NCBI GenBank assembly: GCA_034231615.1
Contig: CM067310.1
Span: forward strand, 3,578,510-3,642,509
DNA length: 64,000 nucleotides
From: Meghimatium bilineatum
Lineage: Eukaryota; Mollusca; Gastropoda; Stylommatophora; Philomycidae
Direction of reading: 5' to 3'
In this document: in pieces, positions 15,101 through 27,985 of the stretch
Numbering within the stretch: the first letter of the stretch is position 1
How the letters are laid out: each line of letters starts with the position of its first letter
The notes under the pieces: generated by a model
The model's database searches: none
The model's input: only the letters and a program-made list of their open reading frames with translations
What the model was told of the DNA's origin: nothing
Translations under genes and position numbers: made by a program

Positions 15101-16089
15101 TTATGAAATGTGTTGAAAAGTTTGAAAAAGAAAATGAAAAGATATATTTTTAGTGATAATCTACCGGTAGATACATTTATGAGATGTATTGAAAAGTTGA
15201 AAAAGAAAATAAGAAAATATATGTCTAATAATAAACTACTGGTAGATACAGTTATGAAATGTGTTGAAAAGTTTAAAATTTAAACACAACATATTTCTAA
15301 TGATAAACTATATACATTTATGAAATATGTTGAAAAGTTTGAACAAGAAAATAAAAAAAATATATTTCTAATGATAAACTATATACATTTATGAAATGTG
15401 TTGAAAAGTTTGAACAAGAAAATGAAAAGATATATTTCTAGTGATCATCTATCGGTAGATACATTTATGAGATGTGTTGAAAAGATTGAAAAGGAAAATA
15501 AAATAAATATTTCTAATAAGAAACTACCAGTAGATACATTTATGAGATGTGTTGAAAAGTTTGAAAAAGAAAATAAAAAAATATATTTCTAATGATAAAC
15601 TAGATACATTTATGAAATGTGTTGAAAAGTTTCAAAATCAAAGAAATAAATTTCTATTGATACACTATATACACTTATGAAATGTGTTGAAAAGTTTGGA
15701 AAAGAAAATCAAAAAATATATTTCTAATAATAAACTACTTGTAGATACATTTATGAAATGTGTTGAAAAGTATCAAAATAAAAAAATATATTTCTAATAA
15801 TAAACTACTGGTAGATACATTTATGAAATGTGTTGAAAAGTTTCAAAATCAAAAAATATATTTCTAATGATAAACTAGATACATTTATGAAATGTGTTGA
15901 CAAGTTTGGAAAAGAAAATAAAAAGATATATTTCTAGTGATCATCTATCGGTAGATACAATTATGAGATGTGTTGAAAAGATTGAAAAGAAAATTTAAAA
16001 AAATATTTCTAATGAGAAACTACCGGTAGATACATTTATGAGATGTGTTGAAATGTTTGAAAAAGAAAATAAAAAAATATATTTCTAAT
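12161..16089 (+). repeat. Satellite, mixed monomers with scattered block copies
   Basis: The array is unbroken. The GATACTCTACCGG unit at about 13680 and the following units resemble the start of the window (near 150) and 16491. One unit at about 14190 is shortened within the core (GATACATATAAATG). I did not find a clean tandem block period across the whole stretch, and I see no gene. Confidence 0.6.
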
Positions 16090-17490
16090 GATAAACTAGA
16101 TACATTTATGAAATGTGTTGAAAAGTTTCAAAATCAAAGAAATAAATTTCTATTGATACACTATATACACTTATGAAATGTGTTGAAAAGTTAAAAAAAT
16201 TTAAAAAAATATATTTCTAATGATAAACTAGATACATTTATGAAATGTGTTGAAAAGTTTCAAAATCAAAAAATATATTTTTAATGATAAACTAGATACA
16301 TTTATGAAATGTGTTGAAATATTTGAAAAAGAAAAAAAAATATATTTCTAATAATAAACTACTGGTAGATACATTTATGAAATGTGTTGAAAAGTATCAA
16401 AATCAAAAAATATATTTCTAATGATAAACTAGATACATTTATGAGATGTGTTGAAACGTTTGAAAAATAAAATAAAAAATATATTTCTAGTGATACTCTA
16501 CCGGTAGATACATTTATGAGATGTGTTGAACAGTTTGAAAATCAAAAAAATATATTTCTAATGATAAACTAGATACATTTATGAAATGTGTTGAAAAGTT
16601 TGGAAAAGAAAATAAAAAAATATATTTCTAGTGATAAACTAGATACATTTCTGAAATGTGTTGAAAAGTTTAAAATTTAAAGAAAACATATTTCTAATGA
16701 TAAACTATATACATTTATGAAATGTGTTGAAAAGTTTGAAAAAGAAAATCAAAAAATATATTTCTAATAATAAACTACTGGTAGATACATTTATGAAATG
16801 TGTTGAAAAGTTTCAAAATCAAAGAAATAAATTTCTATTGATACACTATATACACTTATGAAATGTGTTGAAAAGTTAAAAAAATTTAAAAAAATATATT
16901 TCTAATGATAAACTAGATACATTTATGAAATGTGTTGAAAAGTTTCAAAATCAAAAAATATATTTTTAATGATAAACTAGATACATTTATGAAATGTGTT
17001 GAAATATTTGAAAAAGAAAAAAAAAATATATTTCTAATAATAAACTACTGGTAGATACATTTATGAAATGTGTTGAAAAGTATCAAAATCAAAAAATATA
17101 TTTCTAATGATAAACTAGATACATTTATGAGATGTGTTGAAACGTTTGAAAAATAAAATAAAAAATATATTTCTAGTGATACTCTACCGGTAGATACATT
17201 TATGAGATGTGTTGAACAGTTTGAAAATCAAAAAAATATATTTCTAATGATAAACTAGATACATTTATGAAATGTGTTGAAAAGTTTGGAAAAGAAAATA
17301 AAAAAATATATTTCTAGTGATAAACTAGATACATTTATGAAATGTGTTGAAAAGTTTAAAATTTAAAGAAAACATATTTCTAATGATAAACTATATACAT
17401 TTATGAAATGTGTTGAAAAGTTTGAAAAAGAAAATCAAAAAATATATTTCTAATAATAAACTACTGGTAGATACATTTATGAAATGTGTT
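16090..17490 (+). repeat. Higher-order repeat, period about 686 bp
   Basis: Two tandem blocks share variant order at an offset of 685-686. TGATACTCTA lies at 16491 and 17177, and the unit AAAGTTAAAAAAATTTAAA appears in both. The one-base difference in spacing comes from an A-run length change. This period is close to the 688-bp one near 3.5-4.8 kb, but the component units differ. Confidence 0.75.
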
Positions 17491-19489
17491 GAAAAGTTTC
17501 AAAATAAAAAAATATATTTCTTAATGATAAACTATATTCATTTATGAAATGTGTTGAAAAGTTTGAAAAAGAAAATGAAAAGATATATTTCTAGTGATAT
17601 TCTACCAGTCGATACTTTTATGAGATGTGTTGAAAAATTTCATAATCAAAAAATATATTTCTAGTGATAAACTACTTGTAGATACATTTATGAGATGCGT
17701 TGAAAAGTCTGAAAAAGGAAAATCAAAAAATATATTTCTAGTGATAAACTACCGGTAGATACATTTATGAGAAGTGTTTAAAAGTTTCAAAATAAAAAAA
17801 CACATTTTTAATGATAAACTACAAGTAGCTACATTTATGAGATGTGTTGAAAAGTTTGAACAAGAAAATAAAAAAAATATATTTCTAATGATAAACTATA
17901 TTCAGTTATGAAATGTGTTGAAAAGTATCAAAATCAAAAAATATATTTCTAATCATAAATTAGATACATTTATGAAATGTGTTGATAAGTTTGAAAAAGA
18001 AAATCAAAAAATATATTTCTAATGATAAACTATATATGTTTATGAAATGTGTTGAAATATTTGAAAAAGAAAATCAAAAAATATATTTCTAATAATAAAC
18101 TACTGGTAGATACATTTATGAAATGTGTTGAAAAGTATCAAAATCAAAAAATATATTTCTAATGATAAACTAGATACATTTATGAAATGTGTTGACAAGT
18201 TTGGAAAAGAAAATAAAAAGATATATTTCTAGTGATCATCTATCGGTAGATACAATTATGAGATGTGTTGAAAAGATTGAAAAGAAAAGAAAAAAAATAT
18301 TTCTAATGAGAAACTACCGGTAGATACATTTATGAGATGTGTTGAAATGTTTGAAAAAGAAAATCAAAAAATATATTTATAATAATAAACTACTTGTAGA
18401 TACATTTATGAAATGCGTTGAAAAGTATCAAAATCAAAAAATATATTTCAAATGATAAACTAGATACATTTATGAGATGTGTTGAAACGTTTGAAAAATA
18501 AAATAAAAAATATATTTCTAGTGATACTCTACCGGTAGATACATTTATGAGATGTGTTGAACAGTTTGAAAATCAAAAAATATATTTCTAATGATAAACT
18601 AGATAAATTTATGAAATGTGTTGAAAAGTTTGAACAAGAAAATGAAAAGATATATTTCTAGTGATCATCTATCGGTAGATACATTTATGAGATGTGTTGA
18701 AAAGATTGAAAAGGAAAATAAAATAAATATTTCTAATGAGAAACTACCAGTAGATACATTTATGAGATGTGTTGAAAAGTTTGAAAAAGAAAATAAAAAA
18801 TATATTTCTAATGATAAACTAGATACACTTATGAAATGTGTTGAAAAGTTTGTAAAAGAAAATCAAAAAATATATTTCTAATAATAAACTACTTGTAGAT
18901 ACATTTATGAAATGTGTTGAAAAGTATCAAAATAAAAAAATATATTTCTAATGATAAACTAGATACATTTATGAGATGTGTTGAAACGTTTGATAAATAA
19001 AATTAAAAAATATATTTCTAGTGATACCCTACCGGTAGATACATTTATGAGATGTGTTGAACAGTTTGAAAAAGAAAATAAAAAAATATATTTCTAATGA
19101 TAAACTAGATACATTTATGAAATGTGTTGAAAAGTTTCAAAATCAAAGAAATACATTTCTATTGATACACTATATACACTTATGAAATGTGTTGAAAAGT
19201 TAAAAAAATTTAAAAAAATATATTTCTAATGATAAACTAGATACATTTATGAAATGTGTTGAAAAGTTTCAAAATCAAAAAATATATTTTTAATGATAAA
19301 CTAGATACATTTATGAAATGTGTTGAAAATTTTGGAAAATAAAATAAAAAAATATATTTCTACTGATAAACTATATATATTTATGAAATGTGTTAAAATA
19401 TTTGAAAAAGAAAATCAAAAAATATATTTCTAATAGTAAACTACTGGTAGATACATTTATGAAATGTGTTGAAAAGTATCAAAATCAAA
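17491..19489 (+). repeat. Satellite block related to the 1420-bp unit at the window start
   Basis: The order of units around 17500-18500 repeats that of 1421-2900. The markers ATGCGTTGAAAAGTCTG and GAGAAGTGTTTAAAAG, otherwise private to the second 1420-bp copy, are at about 17695 and 17771. Units further right (ATATATGTTTATG at about 18033) instead match the first copy. The block therefore looks like a mosaic of the two, or like their common source. Confidence 0.65.
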
Positions 19490-22400
19490 AAATATATTTC
19501 TAGTGATAAACTATATACACTTATGAAATGTGTTGAAAAGTTTGAAAATCAAAAAAATATATTTCTAATGATAAACTAGATACATTTATGAAATATGTTG
19601 AAAGGTTTGAAAAAGAAAATAAAAAAATATATTTCTAATGATAGACTATATACATTTATGAAATGTGTTGAAAAGTTTGAAAATCAAAAAAATATATTCC
19701 TAGTGATAAACTAGATACATTTATGAAATATGTTGGAAAGTTTGAACAAGAAAATAAAAAAAATATATTTCTAATGATAAACTATATACATTTATGAAAT
19801 GTGTTGGAAAGTTTGAACAAGAAAATAAAAAAAAATATATTTCTAATGATAAACTATATACATTTATGAAATGTGTTGAAAAGTTTGAAAAAGAAAGTCA
19901 AAAAATATATTTCTAGTGATAAACTAGATACATTTATGAAATGTGTTGAAAAGTTTGAAATTTAAAAAAAATTTATTTCTAATGTAAACTAGATATATTT
20001 ATGAGATGTATTGAAAAGTTTGAAAAAGAAAATGAAAAAATTTATTTCTAATAATAAACTACTGGTAGATACATTTATGAAATGTGTTGAAAAGTTTTAA
20101 AATTATAAAATATATTTCTAATGATAAACTAGATACATTTATGAAATGTGTTGAAAAGTTTGGAAAAGAAAATTTAAAAAAATATATTTCTAATGATAAA
20201 CTAGATATATTTATGAAATGTGTTGAAAAGTTTGGAAAAGAAAATTAAAAAATATATTTCTAGTGATAAACTATATACACTTATGAAATGTGTTGAAAAG
20301 TTTGAAAATCAAAAAAATATATTCCTAGTGATAAACTAGATACATTTATGAAATATGTTGGAAAGTTTGAACAAGAAAATCACAAAATATATTTCTAATG
20401 ATAAACTAGATACATTTATGAAATATGTTGAAAGGTTTGAAAAAGAAAATAAAAAAATATATTTCTAATGATAAACTATATACATTTATGAAATGTGTTG
20501 AAAAGTTTGAAAAAGAAAGTCAAAAAATATATTTCTAGTGATAAACTAGATACATTTATGAAATGTGTTGAAAAGTTTGGAAAAGAAAATCAAAAAATAT
20601 ATTTCTAATGATAAACTATATACATTTATGAAATATGTTGAAAAGTTTGAAAAAGAAAATTACAAAAATATATTTCTAATGATAAACTATATACATTTAT
20701 GAAATGTGTTGAAAAGTTTGAAAAAGTAAATAAAAAGATATATTTCTAGTGATCATCTACAGGTAGATACATTTATGAGATGTGTTGAAAAGATTGAAAA
20801 AGAAAATTTAAAAATATATTTCTAATGAGAAACTACCGGTAGTTACATTTATGAGATGTGTTGAAAAGTTTCAAAATCAAAGAAATATTTTTCAAATGAT
20901 AAATTAGATACATTTATGAAATGTGTTGAAAAATTTCAAAAAGAAAATGACAAAATAAATTTCCATTGATAAACTATATACACTTATGAAATGTGTAGAA
21001 AAGTTTGAAAATCAAAAAAATATATTTCTAATGATAAACTAGATATATTTATGAAATGTGTTGAAAAGTTTGGAAAAGAAAATTAAAAAATATATTTCTA
21101 GTGATAAACTATATACACTTATGAAATGTGTTGAAAAGTTTGAAAATCAAAAAAATATATTCCTAGTGATAAACTAGATACATTTATGAAATATGTTGGA
21201 AAGTTTGAACAAGAAAATAAAAAAAATATATTTCTAATGATAAACTATATACATTTATGAAATGTGTTGAAAAGTTTGAAAAAGTAAATAAAAAGATATA
21301 TTTCTAGTGATCATCTACAGGTAGATACACTTATGAAATGTGTTGAAAAGTTTGAAAATAAAAAAAATATTTTTCTAGTGATAAACTAGATACATTTATG
21401 AAATATGTTGAAAAGTTTGAACAAGAAAATAAAAAAAATATATTTCTAATGATAAACTATATACATTTATGAAATGTGTTGAAAAGTTTGAAAAAGAAAG
21501 TCAAAAAATATATTTCTAGTGATAAACTAGATACATTTATGAAATGTGTTGAAAAGTTTGAACAAGAAAATAAAAAAAATATATTTCTAATGATAAACTA
21601 GATACATTTATGAAATGTGTTGAAAAGTTTGAAAAAGTAAATAAAAAGATATATTTCTAGTGATCATCTACAGGTAGATACATTTATGAGATGTGTTGAA
21701 AAGATTGAAAAAGAAAATTTAAAAATATATTTCTAATGAGAAACTACCGGTAGTTACATTTATGAGATGTGTTGAAAAGTTTGAAATAGAAAATAAAACA
21801 ATATATTTCTAATGATAAACTAGATACATTTCTGAAATGTGTTGAAATGTTTCAAAATCAAAGAAATATTTTTCTAATGATAAATTAGATACATTTATGA
21901 AATGTGTTGAAAAATTTCAAAGAGAAAATGACAAAATAAATTTCCATTGATAAACTATATACACTTATGAAATGTGTTGAAAAGTTTGAAAATCAAAAAA
22001 ATATATTTCTAATGATAAACTAGATATATTTATGAAATGTGTTGAAAAGTTTGAAAAAGAAAGTCAAAAAATATATTTCTAGTGATAAACTAGATACATT
22101 TATGAAACGTGTTGAAAAGTTTGAAAATCAAAAAAATATATTCCTAGTGATAAACTAGATACATTTATGAAATATGTTGGAAAGTTTGAACAAGAAAATA
22201 AAAAAAATATATTTCTAATGATAAACTATATACATTTATGAAATGTGTTGGAAAGTTTGAACAAGAAAATAAAAAAAATATATTTCTAATGATAAACTAT
22301 ATACATTTATGAAATGTGTTGAAAAGTTTGAAAAAGAAAATCAAAAAATATATTTCTAATGATAAACTAGATACATTTATGAAATGTGTTGAAAAATTTG

Positions 22401-23717
22401 GAAAAGAAAATTTAAAAAAAATATATTTCTAGTGATAAACTAGATACATTTATGAAATGTGTTGAAAAGTTTGGAATAGAAAATCAAAAAATATATTTCT
22501 AGTGATAAACTAGATACATTTATGAAATGTGTTGAAAAGTTTGGAATAGAAAATCAAAAAATATATTTCTAGTGATAAACTAGATACATTTATGAGATGT
22601 ATTGAAAAGTTTGAAAAAGAAAATCAAAAAATATATTTCTAATGATGAACTAGATACATTTATGAGATGTGTTGAAAAGTTTGGAGAAGAAAATAAAAAA
22701 ATATATTTCTAGTGATAAACTAAATACGTTTATGAAATGTGTTGAAAAGTTTGAAAAAGAAAATTTAAAAAATATATTTATAATGATAAACTATATACAT
22801 TTATGAAATGTGTTGAAAAGTTTGAAAAAGTAAAGAAAAAGATATTTCTAGTGATCATCTACAGGTAGATACATTTATGAGATGTATTGAAAAGTTTGAA
22901 AAAGAAAATTAAAAAATATATTTCTAATGAGAAACTACCGGTAGTTACATTTATGAGATGTGTTGAAAAGTTTGAAAAAGAAAATAAAAAAATATATTTC
23001 TAGTGATAAACTAGATACATTTATGAAATATGTTGAAAGGTTTGAAAAAGAAAATAAAAAAATATATTTCTAATGTTAAACTAGATACATTTATGAAATG
23101 TGTTGAAAAGTTTGGAAAAGAAAATCAAAAAAATATATTTCTAGTGATAAACTATATACATTTATGAAATGTGTTGAAAAGTTTGAACAAGAAAATTAAA
23201 AAATATATTTCTAATGATAAACTATATACATTTATGAAAAGTGTTGAAAAAGTTTGAACAAGAAAATAAAAAAATATATTTCTAATGAGAAACTACCGGT
23301 AGTTACATTTATGAGATGTGTTGAAAAGATTGAAAAAGAAAATTTAAAAATATATTTCTAATGAGAAACTACCGGTAGTTACATTTATGAGATGTGTTGA
23401 AAAGTTTGAAATAGAAAATAAAAAAATATATTTCTAATGATAAACTAGATACATTTCTGAAATGTGTTGAAATGTTTCAAAATCAAAGAAATATTTTTCT
23501 AATGATAAATTAGATACATTTATGAAATGTGTTGAAAAATTTGAAAAAGAAAATAAAAAAATATATTTCTAATAATAAACTATATACATTTATGAAATGT
23601 GTTGAAAAGTTTGAAAATCAAAAAAATATATTCCTAGTGATAAACTAGATACATTTATGAAATATGTTGGAAAGTTTGAACAAGAAAATAAAAAAAATAT
23701 ATTTCTAATGATAAACT
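19490..23717 (+). repeat. Long-range duplicated block, copy 2 (partner 7090-12160)
   Basis: This is the partner of the block at 7-12 kb, with the same succession of rare units: the shortened CTAATGTAAACTAG at 19981, the GATCATCTACAGG units at 20751 and 21660, and GAAAATTTGGAAAAGAAAATTT-type units near 22391. It is shorter by one 769-bp block and a few monomers. Limits are set where the variant order stops matching. Confidence 0.75.
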
Positions 23718-24324
23718 AGATACATTTATGAAATATGTTGAAAAGTTTGAAAAAGAAAGTCAAAAAATATATTTCTAGTGATAAACTAGATACATTTATG
23801 AAATGTGTTGAAAAGTTTGAAATTTAAAAAAAATTTATTTCTAATGATAAACTAGATATATTTATGAGATGTATTGGAAAGTTTGAAAAAGAAAATCAAA
23901 AAATATATTTCTAATAATAAACTACTGGTAGATACATTTATGAAATGTGTTGAAAAGTATCAAAATCAAAAAATATATTTCTAATGATAAACTAGATACA
24001 TTTTTGAAATGTGTTGAAAAGTTTGGAAAAGAAAATAAAAAAAAATATATTTCTAATGATAAACTAGATATATTTATGAAATGTGTTGAAAAGTTTGGAA
24101 AAGAAAATTAAAAAATATATTTCTAGTGATAAACTATATACACTTATGAAATGTGTTGAAAAGTTTGAAAATCAAAAAAATATATTCCTAGTGATAAACT
24201 AGATAAATTTATGAAATATGTTGGAAAGTTTGAACAAGAAAATCAAAAAATATATTTCTAATGATAAACTAGATACATTTATGAAATATGTTGAAAGGTT
24301 TGAAAAAGAAAATAAAAAAATATA

Positions 24325-27300
24325 TTTCTAATGATAAACTATATACATTTATGAAATGTGTTGAAAAGTTTGAAAAAGAAAGTCAAAAAATATATTTCTA
24401 GTGATAAACTAGATACATTTATGAAATGTGTTGAAAAGTTTGGAAAAGAAAATCAAAAAATATATTTCTAATGATAAACTAGATACATTTATGAAATATG
24501 TTGAAAAGTTTGAAAAAGAAAATTAAAAAAATATATTTCTAATGATAAACTATATACATTTGTGAAATGTGTTGAAAAGTTTGAAAAAGTAAATAAAAAG
24601 ATATATTTCTAGTGATCATCTACAGGTAGATACATTTATGAGATGTGTTGAAAAGATTGAAAAAGAAAATTTAAAAATATATTTCTAATGAGAAACTACC
24701 GGTAGTTACATTTATGAGATGTGTTGAAAAGTTTCAAAATCAAAGAAATATTTTTCAAATGATAAATTAGATACATTTATGAAATGTGTTGAAAAATTTC
24801 AAAAAGAAAATGACAAAATAAATTTCCATTGATAAACTATGTACACTTATGAAATGTGTAGAAAAGTTTGAAAATCAAAAAAATATATTTCTAATGATAA
24901 ACTAGATATATTTATGAAATGTGTTGAAAAGTTTGGAAAAGAAAATTAAAAAATATATTTCTAGTGATAAACTATATACACTTATGAAATGTGTTGAAAA
25001 GTTTGAAAATCAAAAAAATATATTCCTAGTGATAAACTAGATACATTTATGAAATATGTTGGAAAGTTTGAACAAGAAAATAAAAAAAATATATTTCTAA
25101 TGATAAACTATATACATTTATGAAATGTGTTGGAAAGTTTGAACAAGAAAATAAAAAAAATATATTTCTAATGTTAAACTAGATACATTTATGAAATGTG
25201 TTGAAAAGTTTGGAAAAGAAAATCAAAAAAATATATTTCTAGTGATAAACTATATACATTTATGAAATGTGTTGAAAAGTTTGAACAAGAAAATAAAAAA
25301 ATATATTTCTAATGATAAACTGTATACATTTATGAAATGTGTTGAAAAGTTTGAAAAAGAAAATGAAAAGATATATTTCTAGTGATAATCTACCGGTAGA
25401 TACATTTATGAGATGTATTGAAAAGTTTGAAAAAGAAAATTAAAAAATATAATTCTAATAAGAAACTACCGGTAGTTACATTTATGAGATGTGTTGAAAA
25501 GTTTGAAAAAGAAAATCAAAAAATATATTTCTAATGTTTAACTAGATACATTTATGAAATGTGTTAGAAAGTTTGAACAAGAAAATAAAAAAAATATATT
25601 TCTAATGATAAACTATATACATTTATGAAATGTGTTGAAAAGTTTGAAATTTAAAAAAAAATATATTTCTAATGATAAACTAGATACATTTATGAAATGT
25701 GTTGAAAAGTTTGAAAAAGAAAATTTAAAAAAATATATTTCTAATGATAAACTATATACATTTATGAAATGTGTTGAAAAGTTTGAAAAAGTAAATAAAA
25801 AGATATATTTCTAGTGATCATCTACAGGTAGATACACTTATGAAATGTGTTGAAAAGTTTGAAAATTAAAAAAATATTTTTCTAGTGATAAACTAGATAC
25901 ATTTATGAAATATGTTGAAAAGTTTGAACAAGAAAATAAAAAAAATATATTTCTAATGATAAACTATATACATTTATGAAATGTGTTGAAAAGTTTGAAA
26001 AAGAAAGTCAAAAAATATATTTCTAGTGATAAACTAGATACATTTATGAAATGTGTTGAAAAGTTTGGAAAAGAAAATCAAAAAATATATTTCTAATGAT
26101 AAACTAGATACATTTATGAAATATGTTGAAAAGTTTGAAAAAGAAAATTAAAAAAATATATTTCTAATGATAAACTATATACATTTATGAAATGTGTTGA
26201 AAAGTTTGAAAAAGTAAATAAAAAGATATATTTCTAGTGATCATCTACAGGTAGATACATTTATGAGATGTGTTGAAAAGATTGAAAAAGAAAATTTAAA
26301 AATATATTTCTAATGAGAAACTACCGGTAGTTACATTTATGAGATGTGTTGAAAAGTTTCAAAATCAAAGAAATATTTTTCAAATGATAAATTAGATACA
26401 TTTATGAAATGTGTTGAAAAATTTCAAAAAGAAAATGACAAAATAAATTTCCATTGATAAACTATGTACACTTATGAAATGTGTAGAAAAGTTTGAAAAT
26501 CAAAAAAATATATTTCTAATGATAAACTAGATATATTTATGAAATGTGTTGAAAAGTTTGGAAAAGAAAATTAAAAAATATATTTCTAGTGATAAACTAT
26601 ATACACTTATGAAATGTGTTGAAAAGTTTGAAAATCAAAAAAATATATTCCTAGTGATAAACTAGATACATTTATGAAATATGTTGGAAAGTTTGAACAA
26701 GAAAATAAAAAAAATATATTTCTAATGATAAACTATATACATTTATGAAATGTGTTGGAAAGTTTGAACAAGAAAATAAAAAAAATATATTTCTAATGTT
26801 AAACTAGATACATTTATGAAATGTGTTGAAAAGTTTGGAAAAGAAAATCAAAAAAATATATTTCTAGTGATAAACTATATACATTTATGAAATGTGTTGA
26901 AAAGTTTGAACAAGAAAATAAAAAAATATATTTCTAATGATAAACTGTATACATTTATGAAATGTGTTGAAAAGTTTGAAAAAGAAAATGAAAAGATATA
27001 TTTCTAGTGATAATCTACCGGTAGATACATTTATGAGATGTATTGAAAAGTTTGAAAAAGAAAATTAAAAAATATAATTCTAATAAGAAACTACCGGTAG
27101 TTACATTTATGAGATGTGTTGAAAAGTTTGAAAAAGAAAATCAAAAAATATATTTCTAATGTTTAACTAGATACATTTATGAAATGTGTTAGAAAGTTTG
27201 AACAAGAAAATAAAAAAAATATATTTCTAATGATAAACTATATACATTTATGAAATGTGTTGAAAAGTTTGAAATTTAAAAAAAAATATATTTCTAATGA

Positions 27301-27985
27301 TAAACTAGATACATTTATGAAATGTGTTGAAAAGTTTGAAAAAGAAAATTTAAAAAAATATATTTCTAATGATAAACTATATACATTTATGAAATGTGTT
27401 GAAAAGTTTGAAAAAGTAAATAAAAAGATATATTTCTAGTGATCATCTACAGGTAGATACACTTATGAAATGTGTTGAAAAGTTTGAAAATAAAAAAAAT
27501 ATTTTTCTAGTGATAAACTAGATACATTTATGAAATATGTTGAAAAGTTTGAACAAGAAAATAAAAAAAATATATTTCTAATGATAAACTATATACATTT
27601 ATGAAATGTGTTGAAAAGTTTGAAAAAGAAAGTCAAAAAATATATTTCTAGTGATAAACTAGATACATTTATGAAATGTGTTGAAAAGTTTGGAAAAGAA
27701 AATCAAAAAATATATTTCTAATGATAAACTAGATACATTTATGAAATATGTTGAAAAGTTTGAAAAAGAAAATTAAAAAAATATATTTCTAATGATAAAC
27801 TATATACATTTATGAAATGTGTTGAAAAGTTTGAAAAAGTAAATAAAAAGATATATTTCTAGTGATCATCTACACGTAGATACATTTATGAGATGTGTTG
27901 AAAAGATTGAAAAAGAAAATTTAAAAATATATTTCTAATGAGAAACTACCGGTAGTTACATTTATGAGATGTGTTGAAAAGTTTG
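24325..27985 (+). repeat. Higher-order repeat, period 1625 bp
   Basis: About 2.25 copies are present. AATTCTAATAAGAAACTACC lies at 25451 and 27076, AGTGATCATC at 24611 and 26236, and the pair of in-phase monomers that form a 60-codon ORF begins at 25632 and again at 27257, all 1625 bp apart. The two ORF copies encode the same residues, so the block duplication is recent or has been homogenised. Confidence 0.88.
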
